A stretch of 64,000 bases of DNA from JAGPDB01 sp046331265 (GTDB lineage Bacteria > Actinomycetota > Acidimicrobiia > IMCC26256 > JAGPDB01), in the NCBI GenBank assembly GCA_046331265.1, contig JAXLRE010000004.1, positions 75,137-139,136 of the forward strand, written 5' to 3'. Shown piece after piece: positions 26,879 through 34,289 of this stretch (position 1 is the stretch's first letter; every line of letters begins with the position of its first letter). The translations under genes and the position numbers were made by a program. Under the pieces are notes generated by a model. The model worked only from the letters and a program-made list of their open reading frames with translations, had not been told where the DNA came from and did not search any database.

Positions 26879-27035
26879 CTTTTTGAGTTTCTTGCTCTTG
26901 CTCTTGCTCAGAATTAGCGTTATTTAATGAATCAAATTCACGTGTAATATTTGCCATCTCGTTTTCGAGCCTTTCGATTGTCGAGAATGAATCTTGAATC
27001 ATTGAAGTCTGATGAGTTAATTCTTTTTCTTCCAT
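26865..27035 (-). CDS. Short coiled-coil protein coupled to the MaoC gene
   Basis: A 56-residue frame from an ATG at 27035 with its stop inside the MaoC start region (14 bp overlap), which suggests coupled translation. The product opens MEEKELTHQTSMIQDSF, continues as an amphipathic helix (TIERLENEMANITREFD) and ends in a Gln/Glu-rich acidic tail. No family recognised. The overlap and codon use like its neighbours favour a real gene. Confidence 0.5.
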   Translation of the reverse strand: MEEKELTHQTSMIQDSFSTIERLENEMANITREFDSLNNANSEQEQEQETQKDDSV

Positions 27036-27075
27036 CTCTATACGTTATCAAGTTAAGACCAACTAGCCTATTTAT

Positions 27076-27519
27076 ATGGAAAAGTTATCTGAGCACCTTC
27101 ATAACTTGAGCATAAGTGAACTAGAAAAAATAGGATCAAGGTTAACGAGTGCTCGAGAAAAGCTTTTGATCATTTTTGAATCTAACAATATGCCGTTGAC
27201 CGTTATCGATATAGAGCAAAAATCTCCAAGTATCGCTAAATCATCACTTTATAGAAACCTTGGAGTCTTAGAAGACGCAGGGCTAATTACAAAGATAGTA
27301 AACGAAAATGACTATGCATATTATGAACTAACTGAGAACGTTATCGGCCATCATCATCATTTACGTTGCTCAAACTGCAATGAAGTTATAGATATCGAAA
27401 TAAGCAATAGGTTAGAAAAAGAACTCGAAAAATTAACTGAATCTATTTCAGCAAAGAAAAATTATTCAAAATCAAACCACCATTTAGAATTTGTTGGTAC
27501 TTGCTCTAAATGTTCGTAA
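27076..27519 (+). CDS. zur: Fur-family metal regulator, probably Zur
   Basis: 147-residue repressor. The winged-helix DNA-binding domain covers about residues 15-90 (IAKSSLYRNLGVLEDAGLI); the dimerisation domain has ENVIGHHHHLRCSNCNEVID with the regulatory His cluster and the first structural CxxC; and the second CxxC is CSKC at the C-terminus. The presence of znuABC with a Zur-type palindrome 3.3 kb away argues for zinc rather than iron sensing. Transcribed alone, convergent with the thioredoxin gene. Confidence 0.85.
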   Translation: MEKLSEHLHNLSISELEKIGSRLTSAREKLLIIFESNNMPLTVIDIEQKSPSIAKSSLYRNLGVLEDAGLITKIVNENDYAYYELTENVIGHHHHLRCSNCNEVIDIEISNRLEKELEKLTESISAKKNYSKSNHHLEFVGTCSKCS

Positions 27520-27520
27520 G

Positions 27521-28201
27521 TTATTTCTTTTCAGATATAGCCTCTGCAGCTGAAATATAGACGCTGTCTTCTTGCTCGCCACTCATTCTTTGCGAAATAG
27601 TTCCATCAGCTTTAACAAACACTAAATATGGATATCCATCTAAACCAAAGTTCGATGCAATGGTTCCACTTCTATCATCTACAAGTTTTTTCCAAGGCCA
27701 TTCTTCATCAAGTAACCATGTTGATGGCGGATAATTAGGTTTAGATTCTGAAGTACCTGTCGCAATTGCGATGAATTCAACATCGCTTGGAAGTTGGCCA
27801 TCTTTCTTCATTTTCACAAGCTTTGGAACTTCTTTACGGCAGTGAGGACACCAATGCGCAACAAAGGCAAGAACATAAGGCCTTGTGCCAGGAACCACAG
27901 TCTGGACTTTACCTGTAAAATCTTGTGCAGAAATTTGTGGGACAATCTTTCCAACTTCTGTATCGCTAGTAGAACTATCGTAAGGAGCTAATTTAGATTC
28001 ACCTATTTTTCCTTTAACACTTGCTGCAGAAACATTAACGGTATCTGAATATTCGATTTTTGATTGACTTGCTACTTCTTTCTTATTAGATGTAACACTC
28101 AGCACAACAATAGCAACCATAACGATAACTACAACAGAAATTATTATTGGAAACATTTTCGAGGATGAACTATTTGGAGTTGGTCTTTTTGTTGTTGCCA
28201 C
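27521..28201 (-). CDS. Membrane-anchored thioredoxin-fold protein (TlpA/DsbA-like)
   Basis: 226 residues. One N-terminal membrane segment (MFPIIISVVVIVMVAIVVL) is followed by an extracytoplasmic thioredoxin fold with active-site AHWCPHCRKEVP. The CPHC pair is typical of oxidising DsbA-type proteins; the domain order resembles TlpA/ResA. It lies 36 bp downstream of dsbB on the same strand, so the pair probably forms an oxidative folding system in which DsbB reoxidises this protein. Confidence 0.85.
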   Translation of the reverse strand: MATTKRPTPNSSSSKMFPIIISVVVIVMVAIVVLSVTSNKKEVASQSKIEYSDTVNVSAASVKGKIGESKLAPYDSSTSDTEVGKIVPQISAQDFTGKVQTVVPGTRPYVLAFVAHWCPHCRKEVPKLVKMKKDGQLPSDVEFIAIATGTSESKPNYPPSTWLLDEEWPWKKLVDDRSGTIASNFGLDGYPYLVFVKADGTISQRMSGEQEDSVYISAAEAISEKK

Positions 28202-28237
28202 AGTTAACCTTTCAAAATTTATTTCTTACAGGTTAGC

Positions 28238-28813
28238 TCATTCATTTGTCGATAACGACAATAAAGCAATTATCGTTATTGTTGCCGTCAAAGCCATACC
28301 CGCAGTTGTGAGAAATCCTATAGAAGTAAACCAAGGTGAAGAACATGGGTTATTCGGATCGCATGTGGCGCTTTCAAGATTTGGATACTTTTCAAGCAAA
28401 ACATGGTATGTAGAAACTATGGAAGAAAATGTTGCAAATACATATGCCACATAGCGAATTGTCTTGTAACTCTTAAAATAATAAACCAACATTAGAAACG
28501 ATAAGGAGTAAATAAATCCACGTTGTATCCAACACAAATTACATGGTTGCCAACCTAGAAATTCTGAAAAATATAAAGAAAAAAGCATTGCGACAGTAGG
28601 AACTAGCCAAAGCAGTAATTTTGTTTTACCGCTAATAACTGAAGTCAAAAAATCCTTAGCTGGTTTAGAGAATTTCGAGATAATAAAAACTATTAGGAAA
28701 ATCCAACATAGTGCTGCTAAGAATGTTGCAATGTTTACAGCAATGCTCGCCTGTGTCTGTGAAGGCTGAATTGTTGTGTCTGTAAAATTTCCCCAGATTT
28801 CAGTTATGTACAT
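28238..28813 (-). CDS. dsbB: Disulfide bond formation protein B
   Basis: 191-residue quinone-linked membrane oxidase with about five hydrophobic segments, one more than the classic four. The first redox pair is CNLC in LGWQPCNLCWIQRGFIY and the second is CDPNNPC in the extracytoplasmic loop. It precedes the CPHC thioredoxin-fold gene by 36 bp. Confidence 0.88.
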   Translation of the reverse strand: MYITEIWGNFTDTTIQPSQTQASIAVNIATFLAALCWIFLIVFIISKFSKPAKDFLTSVISGKTKLLLWLVPTVAMLFSLYFSEFLGWQPCNLCWIQRGFIYSLSFLMLVYYFKSYKTIRYVAYVFATFSSIVSTYHVLLEKYPNLESATCDPNNPCSSPWFTSIGFLTTAGMALTATITIIALLSLSTNE

Positions 28814-28887
28814 ATAAATAAACTAGCTCATTTTGAAGTTTTGCATGCAGTTTGTTTTAACTAAATTTAACAAGTTAGCTTTTATAT

Positions 28888-29961
28888 ATGGCAAAATTAT
28901 TTTCTTCAGTCTTTCTTTGCCTGTTCTTACTTTTTGGAATAATAATTACTACTCCTTCAGCAGCATATGCGCATGGCGTGGGAGGAATTGATGCAACTAA
29001 ATCGAATGCAAAAGTATCAAAAATTACACCAAATCTTAGAGGTGTAAATGTTGAAACTGTTGAGAACGGTCAGCGTCTAAAAATTTCTCTTAAAGGGGCA
29101 GCCGATGCTTTTGTTTTAGGTGTTGATGGTGAACTTTATATAAGGATTTCCAAAAATGGTGTGTATATAAATCAATTGAGCCCAACTCGAGTTATAAATC
29201 AATCTACATCAAATGTCTCATTATCAAACTTAGATGCACAATTTAAAAGCACATCAAATGATCCAAATACTAAACCTAAATGGAAAAAAGTGTCTTCCAA
29301 TAGTTTCTATATATTTCACGATCATAGAGCTCACTATATGGGAAGTGTCCCAAAAGGCACTACAAACTTAGGTACTTCTACACTTCCTCTAAAAGTTGAT
29401 GGAAAAGTTTACGATATCGAAATAGTATTTTTCTCTAAATCTTCTACATCTCCATTTATTCCATTTACAATTCTTTTTACCGCATTCTTGTTTATATTTG
29501 TAATTGCATGGACAAAGCGGGAATTATGTTTAAGAATATTTAATAAGAAAGTTGCAATAATTTCTTTATTTATAATTTCTCTGTTTGAAACAATGCATGT
29601 AATTGGGTACTTAAGTTTTTCGCAAAGAAAATTTTTTAACGAAGTAGGTGGATCATTTTATTCAATTGCGCTAATTATTCTTTCATTCATATGTCTAATA
29701 AAGCTTCTTGGATCAAATAAATTGTGGAAAGAATGTTTACATGCAAATGCTCCATTACTTAGTGCAACAGGATTTATTGGAATTGTCGCCGGATGTTTAA
29801 TTGAATACAAGAATGTTATTTACCCATATCCAGCCACTATTTTTTCATCTGGATTGACAAAAGTACTTATTATTTCTATAGGAATATTTTCTGCATTAAT
29901 TTTCGCAACATCTGTCGTAAATATTAAAAGTGTTAGTAGCAGTCAAGTCCCAATTGAATAA
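28888..29961 (+). CDS. Unknown membrane protein with histidine-bearing extracellular domain
   Basis: 357 residues: a signal peptide (LFLLFGIIITTPSAAYA), mature N-terminus starting HGVGG, an extracellular beta-rich domain of about 165 residues, then five or six membrane helices. The extracellular part contains FYIFHDHRAHYMG, a cluster of His and Asp that could bind metal, similar in style to CopC/YtkA-like domains. It converges with znuA, overlapping by 29 bp, and lies next to the zinc locus, so a role in metal handling is a guess from position and histidines. Confidence 0.6.
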   Translation: MAKLFSSVFLCLFLLFGIIITTPSAAYAHGVGGIDATKSNAKVSKITPNLRGVNVETVENGQRLKISLKGAADAFVLGVDGELYIRISKNGVYINQLSPTRVINQSTSNVSLSNLDAQFKSTSNDPNTKPKWKKVSSNSFYIFHDHRAHYMGSVPKGTTNLGTSTLPLKVDGKVYDIEIVFFSKSSTSPFIPFTILFTAFLFIFVIAWTKRELCLRIFNKKVAIISLFIISLFETMHVIGYLSFSQRKFFNEVGGSFYSIALIILSFICLIKLLGSNKLWKECLHANAPLLSATGFIGIVAGCLIEYKNVIYPYPATIFSSGLTKVLIISIGIFSALIFATSVVNIKSVSSSQVPIE

Positions 29962-30793
29962 CGTTTAAATTATCCTTCATTATTGTGAGGTAGTTTTCAT
30001 TTTTATCAGCCTGTGTTTCTGTCAAAAACTCTATTGGTGACAGTTCAATGACTTCAACTTTAAAATCATTTTTAAATAAGTTATCTAATTTTTTCGAAGT
30101 GCTTTCCTCTACAAATACTGTTTTTACTTTTTGTGATTGAATATATTTTTTTAAACTGCTCAATTCTTTTGAAGTTGGTTCGCTTTCAGGATTGTTACCA
30201 AGAATTGATTTGTATTTTAATTTGTAGCTTTTTGCTAACAATTCAAATGCATTATGCGAAGTTATTAAGGTTCTAGAAGAGCACTTGTTTATAGTCAATT
30301 TATAATCTAAATCTAACTGTTCAATTTTATTCAACAATTTTTTAGCATTTCGTTTATAAAACGCCCTGTTAGTTTTATCTATCTCAGAAACAGATTTGGT
30401 AAATGAATTAATAATTTTTTTCACTAAACCTATATCTAGCCATATATGTGGGTTTTTTGAACTTGAAAATTTTGAAGCATATATTGTTTGTTTACTTCTA
30501 TCTTTGGCAGCTTTCTCAATTGATGGTTGAAAACCATTACCTATTAGAAGAGCTAGGTCAGAATTTAAAAGCTGCTGAGTTGACTTAACATTGAGTTCTG
30601 CTTCATGCGGCTCAACCCCTTGTGATATTACATTTATAACTTCAAATTTGTTACCAACAACTTCTTTTACTAAATACTGAAATGGATAAATTGAAGTTAC
30701 AATTGTTTTAGAAGAACTTTTATCTTGGCTACAAGAAGTTATAAGTGGAGTAGATACCAGAACTAAAACCAACAAGACAACGATTTTTTTCAA
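29933..30793 (-). CDS. znuA: Zinc ABC transporter substrate-binding lipoprotein
   Basis: 286-residue cluster A-I solute-binding lipoprotein. The signal peptide ends in LITSCSQ, a clear lipobox. Metal-ligand histidines are in QGVEPHEAEL, NPHIWLD and LITSHNAF, with a C-terminal acidic ligand in VFVEEST. A His-rich loop is absent. It is transcribed divergently from znuCB across the 37-bp palindrome, which would let one operator control the whole importer. Confidence 0.92.
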   Translation of the reverse strand: MKKIVVLLVLVLVSTPLITSCSQDKSSSKTIVTSIYPFQYLVKEVVGNKFEVINVISQGVEPHEAELNVKSTQQLLNSDLALLIGNGFQPSIEKAAKDRSKQTIYASKFSSSKNPHIWLDIGLVKKIINSFTKSVSEIDKTNRAFYKRNAKKLLNKIEQLDLDYKLTINKCSSRTLITSHNAFELLAKSYKLKYKSILGNNPESEPTSKELSSLKKYIQSQKVKTVFVEESTSKKLDNLFKNDFKVEVIELSPIEFLTETQADKNENYLTIMKDNLNVIQLGLDCY

Positions 30794-30812
30794 ACTTTCC
30801 TACCTAACCATT

Positions 30813-30849
30813 AACGGCTATAATGAGAATGATTCTCATTATAGCCGTT
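30813..30849. promoter_or_regulatory. Zur-type operator, 37-bp perfect palindrome
   Basis: Both arms of 18 bases are exactly complementary around a central G at 30831. The inner part, taatgagaatgattctcatta, has the AT-rich Fur/Zur-box form; the outer ggctat/atagcc arms extend it. It occupies the 66-bp region between znuA and znuC, 20 bp from the znuA start and 11 bp from the znuC start, so binding would block both promoters. Confidence 0.85.
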
Positions 30850-30859
30850 TGGGGAAATA

Positions 30860-31525
30860 GTGCAAAACATAGCGATATCAGTAGAAAACTTAAGATACTC
30901 ATATAGCGAAACGCCGGTCTTAAACAAAATTGATTTAGAAATCAATCAGAAGAGCTTAACTTTAATTCTTGGAAATAATGGTAGCGGTAAAACCACACTT
31001 GCCAAATGTCTAGTTGGATTGTTACAGCCTGTTGAAGGAGCAATAACTAGATATAGCGACAAAATTGGATATGTTTCACAACGTAACAACATAGGTAGCG
31101 ATTTTCCAATTAATGTCGACGAAGTAGTTTCTACAGGATGGCTGTTAGGAACAAAAAAGATTTTTCATAGAAAATCTGACCGGGAAAAAACAGTTGACCA
31201 TTCTTTGAAATCTGTTGGAATGCTCGAGCACAAACAATCTTTAATCTCAGAACTTTCTGGCGGTCAACAACAACGAGTAATGATCGCAAAAGCATTAGCA
31301 AGTGAACCAAATATTCTGATCCTTGATGAACCAACACTAGGTGTTGATTCAGAAAGTATCGAAAAAATCATCTCAGCAATCGAACACATAATTAATAAAC
31401 ATGACACAACAGTTATAGTCATTACACATGAAGAAAAATATTTTGCAAAACTCGCAGACAAAGTTATTAAGTTAGATAACGAAGTTATATTTGAAGGTAC
31501 TTATAGTCAATATGTCAATATTTAA
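30860..31525 (+). CDS. znuC: Zinc ABC transporter ATP-binding protein
   Basis: 221-residue ATPase with Walker A GNNGSGKTT, signature LSGGQQQR, Walker B ILILDEPT and the switch His in VIVITHEE. Starts 11 bp from the Zur palindrome, and its end overlaps znuB by 14 bp. Family knowledge and neighbours give zinc; the Mn/Zn difference is not visible in the ATPase. Confidence 0.93.
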   Translation: MQNIAISVENLRYSYSETPVLNKIDLEINQKSLTLILGNNGSGKTTLAKCLVGLLQPVEGAITRYSDKIGYVSQRNNIGSDFPINVDEVVSTGWLLGTKKIFHRKSDREKTVDHSLKSVGMLEHKQSLISELSGGQQQRVMIAKALASEPNILILDEPTLGVDSESIEKIISAIEHIINKHDTTVIVITHEEKYFAKLADKVIKLDNEVIFEGTYSQYVNI

Positions 31526-32315
31526 TAATGAATTCGTTCTGAGAGCATTTATTGCAACAATTCTTATTGGTTTTGCAGCGCCATTTATAGGTACATATGT
31601 AGTTCAGAGAAAGTTGTCGCTAGTTGGCGATGGGCTTGGGCATGTTGCCGCTGCCGGAGTTGGTTTAGCTCTATGGTTTAATTTTGCGCCACAACTGATA
31701 GCTATTGTTGCAACAGTAATAGCAGCGATTGCGATTGAATGGATAATGCATACTTCAAAAAATTCTGATACAGCACTGGCAGTTATCTTTTATTCAGGAA
31801 TTGGTGCGAGCATTATTTTTGCGGGAAAAAGTTCTAATCAATTAAAACTTCAACAGTATCTATTTGGTTCTCTTCTAACAATCTCTTGGACAGAAATAAT
31901 ATATTTAGCAATAATCTGTCTTGTTGTAGTCTGCGCTTTATTTTTTATCTGGCGTTATCTTTTGTCTATTTCAATTGATGAAGATTCTGCAAAAATTGCT
32001 GGAGTAAATACACACATGTTCCACATAGCAATCATGACATTTGTTGCTTTAATTGTTTCTATATCAATTTCAATAACTGGAATTCTTTTAATTTCTGCAG
32101 TTATGGTCATACCAGTTTTGTCAGCAAAAACTATCGGAAAATATTTTTACCAAACATGGATTTTTGCATCAGTTCTTGGTGTAATTGGTTCAGTACTTGG
32201 TTTCGTCCTGTCAACATTTTTTGACTTGGCACCCGGTGGAACAATCGTTATTACACACATTTTTATATTTGGCTTGATGTCGATAATAACGAAGTTAAAA
32301 ATATCTAAGATTTAG
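31512..32315 (+). CDS. znuB: Zinc ABC transporter permease
   Basis: 267-residue ABC-3 permease with about eight helices, including FIGTYVVQRKLSLVGDGLGHVA, the conserved His-containing loop, and ILLISAVMVIPVLSAK. I use the ATG at 31512 (MSIFNNEF); an upstream ATG at 31491 lies inside znuC. The last 11 bp overlap the convergent csrA. Confidence 0.92.
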   Translation: MSIFNNEFVLRAFIATILIGFAAPFIGTYVVQRKLSLVGDGLGHVAAAGVGLALWFNFAPQLIAIVATVIAAIAIEWIMHTSKNSDTALAVIFYSGIGASIIFAGKSSNQLKLQQYLFGSLLTISWTEIIYLAIICLVVVCALFFIWRYLLSISIDEDSAKIAGVNTHMFHIAIMTFVALIVSISISITGILLISAVMVIPVLSAKTIGKYFYQTWIFASVLGVIGSVLGFVLSTFFDLAPGGTIVITHIFIFGLMSIITKLKISKI

Positions 32316-32541
32316 TACTTGTCGTAACTTCTTCTTCTGTTGCGCTGTGTACATCAGCTGTAGTTGCAGCATCTGTATTAACATCATGAAGAGCCCTGTA
32401 AACTTCTTCGCGATGAACAGTTACATCTCTTGGCGCTGTTATTCCAATACGAACTTGGTCGCCTCGCACCTCTAGTACAGTAACGACGACATCGTCTCCT
32501 ATGATGATACTTTGATTAGCACGTCTTGTTAGTACGAGCAT
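32305..32541 (-). CDS. csrA: Carbon storage regulator CsrA
   Basis: 78-residue RNA-binding dimer that blocks translation of target mRNAs at GGA motifs. Key sequence: MLVLTRRANQSIIIGDDVVV, RGDQVRIGI and VHREEVYRA. A Thr/Ala-rich tail follows. In flagellated Gram-positives CsrA is held by FliW, encoded 117 bp upstream on the same strand, and regulates hag mRNA. Its presence implies flagella, since csrA without flagella is uncommon in Gram-positives. Confidence 0.95.
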   Translation of the reverse strand: MLVLTRRANQSIIIGDDVVVTVLEVRGDQVRIGITAPRDVTVHREEVYRALHDVNTDAATTADVHSATEEEVTTSTKS

Positions 32542-32657
32542 TTTAAAGTCCCTTCCATTTCTCCACTACGTCCTTGTGACATCTGATCTTAATAATAGGC
32601 GCTAGAGAATACAAAAGCGTGTCACTAATTAGGACAAATTGTTTTTTTCGTATTGCT

Positions 32658-33050
32658 TCATGCATATAGGGGTATCCATCCTGTGTGTGGTGAATTCGGC
32701 AACAAAGCCTGCATTGCCGAGCGCGTATGTACATTTACAACTATTACTGAATGCAAATGCGCTTTTGCATCTTCAAATCTTTGATCAAGTTTGACGACGC
32801 TAAGTGCAAATGCATCTGCAGGAGAATTAATTTCTAATTTCGATGCGACAGCATCATCAATATCTAAAACTAAATCTGGACGAACACTTCTAGGTGGGAC
32901 CATCACAAAATGTGGACCAACTGATCGAAAGAGCCATAGCCCTCTTGGCAAAGATTCGAGTTGCATAGCTCGAATCCATGCAAAACCAGGTATACCTTTA
33001 GGAAATTTCACCATACCTGGTGTTATCTCAGTATTGTCAAGAATTACCAT
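32658..33050 (-). CDS. fliW: Flagellar assembly factor FliW
   Basis: 130-residue protein of the FliW family: PGMVKFPKGIPGFAWIRAM near the N-terminus and the FALSVVKLD region later, in the usual size range. It binds CsrA or flagellin in a partner-switching loop. A purine-rich gagg precedes the ATG. No other flagellar gene lies in the window; the fliW-csrA pair is separate from the main flagellar cluster. Confidence 0.88.
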   Translation of the reverse strand: MVILDNTEITPGMVKFPKGIPGFAWIRAMQLESLPRGLWLFRSVGPHFVMVPPRSVRPDLVLDIDDAVASKLEINSPADAFALSVVKLDQRFEDAKAHLHSVIVVNVHTRSAMQALLPNSPHTGWIPLYA

Positions 33051-33070
33051 ATCGAACCTCGTTTATATGT

Positions 33071-33076
33071 ATCGGT
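33071..33076 (-). promoter_or_regulatory. Possible sigma-28/WhiG-type -10 element upstream of fliW
   Basis: On the coding strand ccgata lies 20 bp before the fliW ATG; it matches the core of the FliA/WhiG -10 consensus (gccgataa). No convincing taaa -35 element sits at the ideal spacing, so this is tentative. Confidence 0.3.
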
Positions 33077-33224
33077 AAGATTTTTTCTAAAGGTGATATG
33101 TATTTTTTCTGAGGTTTCGTGACAGGGATTAATTATCGCAATATTCGCGAATTGCTTCTTCCGCTACGTAATTTGATGCTGGATTCAACTACGATATCTA
33201 GTCGTTCATTCTCGACTCGATAAC

Positions 33225-33285
33225 ACAGGAAGCGAAGGATGAGCGACCGCGAGCAACGTCAGGCTCAGCCTGCGTTGCGACAAAC
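33225..33285 (+). repeat. Dispersed repeat, copy 2 (conserved head plus hairpin)
   Basis: Head agcgaaggatgagcg at 33231-33245 followed by accgcgag and a good hairpin with arms caacg/cgttg and caggc/gcctg. Same head as copy 1 and copy 3; the stem bases differ while pairing is kept. It lies in a 306-bp stretch between fliW and tRNA-Lys that otherwise holds no gene. Confidence 0.75.
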
Positions 33286-33291
33286 AATTGA

Positions 33292-33345
33292 GGGAAGCGA
33301 AGGATGAGCGACCCGAAGGAACATCCGGCTTTGCCGGTGCTCCGA
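33292..33345 (+). repeat. Dispersed repeat, copy 3 (conserved head plus hairpin) upstream of tRNA-Lys
   Basis: Head gggaagcgaaggatgagcga directly after copy 2, then a stem ccggc/gccgg with a ttt loop. It ends 11 bp before tRNA-Lys. Tandem with copy 2, with 6 bp between them. Confidence 0.75.
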
Positions 33346-33356
33346 AAAAAACCAGC

Positions 33357-33429
33357 GCGCCGGTAGCTCAGTTGGTAGAGCACCAGACTTTTAATCTGTT
33401 GGTCGTGGGTTCGATCCCCACCCGGCGTA
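33357..33429 (+). tRNA. tRNA-Lys (anticodon UUU)
   Basis: Acceptor gcgccgg pairs with ccggcgt (first pair G-U), D-arm gctc/gagc, anticodon stem ccaga/tctgt around cttttaa giving UUU, T-arm gtggg/cccac with ttcgatc. No encoded CCA. Confidence 0.93.
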
Positions 33430-33447
33430 CACCTATTCCACTTTTAT

Positions 33448-33500
33448 CCGTGTTGGGTCGAAAAACTATCGTTTTTCGATAGAAAATCCCACAAACACAA
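33448..33500. repeat. 53-nt dispersed nested palindrome, copy B
   Basis: Inverted copy of the element at 16545-16599, with three mismatches. Core stem tcgaaaaac/gtttttcga. It lies between the end of tRNA-Lys and the 3' end of the alkylpurine glycosylase gene, where a bidirectional terminator would be useful. Confidence 0.75.
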
Positions 33501-33505
33501 TCATA

Positions 33506-34081
33506 TTAAATCTTTGAAACATACGGATTGTCTTTAATATAAAATCTCCACGGCACATCAATTGCTTGTTTAATTCCAATACGACTTGTTGAAGAAATTT
33601 TATTTTTACTGAGAGGTTCCTGTAACAGGAGTTTTAAAGGATAAGAATTTAGATAATGTGCATTTAATTTTTTATCTATCTGTAAAGCAGAGCATAATTT
33701 AGATGGACCATTTGTCAATGTAATCCCACTGTGACCTTGACGGTTTTTCTTCATAATCTCAATGCCAGAAATTGGTTCAACTGCTCTGATTAGCGCGGCT
33801 TCCCCATGACCATTTGGGCCAGTAACCACATTGCAGCAATAGTGCATGCCATAAATGAAGTAGACATATAAGAAACCTGCTTGATCAAACATTATTTGAT
33901 TTCTCATTGTTTGACCTTTATAAGTATGGCTAGCTGGATCATTTTGATCATATGCTTCAGTCTCAACAATGCGTACACGGACTATTTGATTTCCTATTTT
34001 TCTTTCCAAAATTGCACCAAGTAACCGTTTAGCAGCGTCTGGCGCTGGCACTATCAGCTCAGAAAATTCGCTATTGACCAT
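33506..34081 (-). CDS. mpg: 3-methyladenine DNA glycosylase (AAG/MPG family)
   Basis: 191-residue base-excision repair enzyme that removes alkylated purines. The catalytic glutamate is in VRIVETEAYDQNDPASHTY; YVYFIYGMHYCCNVV and NGPSKLCSAL are the family blocks lining the base pocket. Length and motifs are normal. It is convergent with tRNA-Lys. Confidence 0.93.
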   Translation of the reverse strand: MVNSEFSELIVPAPDAAKRLLGAILERKIGNQIVRVRIVETEAYDQNDPASHTYKGQTMRNQIMFDQAGFLYVYFIYGMHYCCNVVTGPNGHGEAALIRAVEPISGIEIMKKNRQGHSGITLTNGPSKLCSALQIDKKLNAHYLNSYPLKLLLQEPLSKNKISSTSRIGIKQAIDVPWRFYIKDNPYVSKI

Positions 34082-34160
34082 GCTCGCCTTAATAAATTGA
34101 AATATTATCTGCTAGATTATCTCTCCTTATATACCTTCTCAAACTGACAAGGTAGTCCGG

Positions 34161-34236
34161 GCCCCCATCGTCTAGCGGCCTAGGACGCCGCCCTTTCACG
34201 GCGGTAACACGGGTTCAAATCCCGTTGGGGGTGCCA
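34161..34236 (+). tRNA. tRNA-Glu (anticodon UUC)
   Basis: Acceptor gcccccat-like 5' end (gccccca) pairs with tgggggt, D-arm gtct/ggac, anticodon stem ccgcc/ggcgg around ctttcac giving UUC, T-arm acggg/cccgt with ttcaaat, then gcca at the 3' end. Confidence 0.95.
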
Positions 34237-34289
34237 AATCGTAGATTCAGTATTATAAAATTTTTAAAGAATATAGACTTGTCAATCGT

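Noticed and set aside
30813..30849. Palindrome as transcription terminator
   Set aside because: It lies between two divergent start codons with no 3' end near it, so an operator fits better.
32543..32734. Cys/Arg-rich minus-strand frame between csrA and fliW
   Set aside because: Overlaps fliW in another frame and lacks protein-like features.
33198..33383. Minus-strand frame over the tRNA-associated repeats
   Set aside because: It is the complement of the repeats and tRNA-Lys; amino acid content comes from repeat GC bases.
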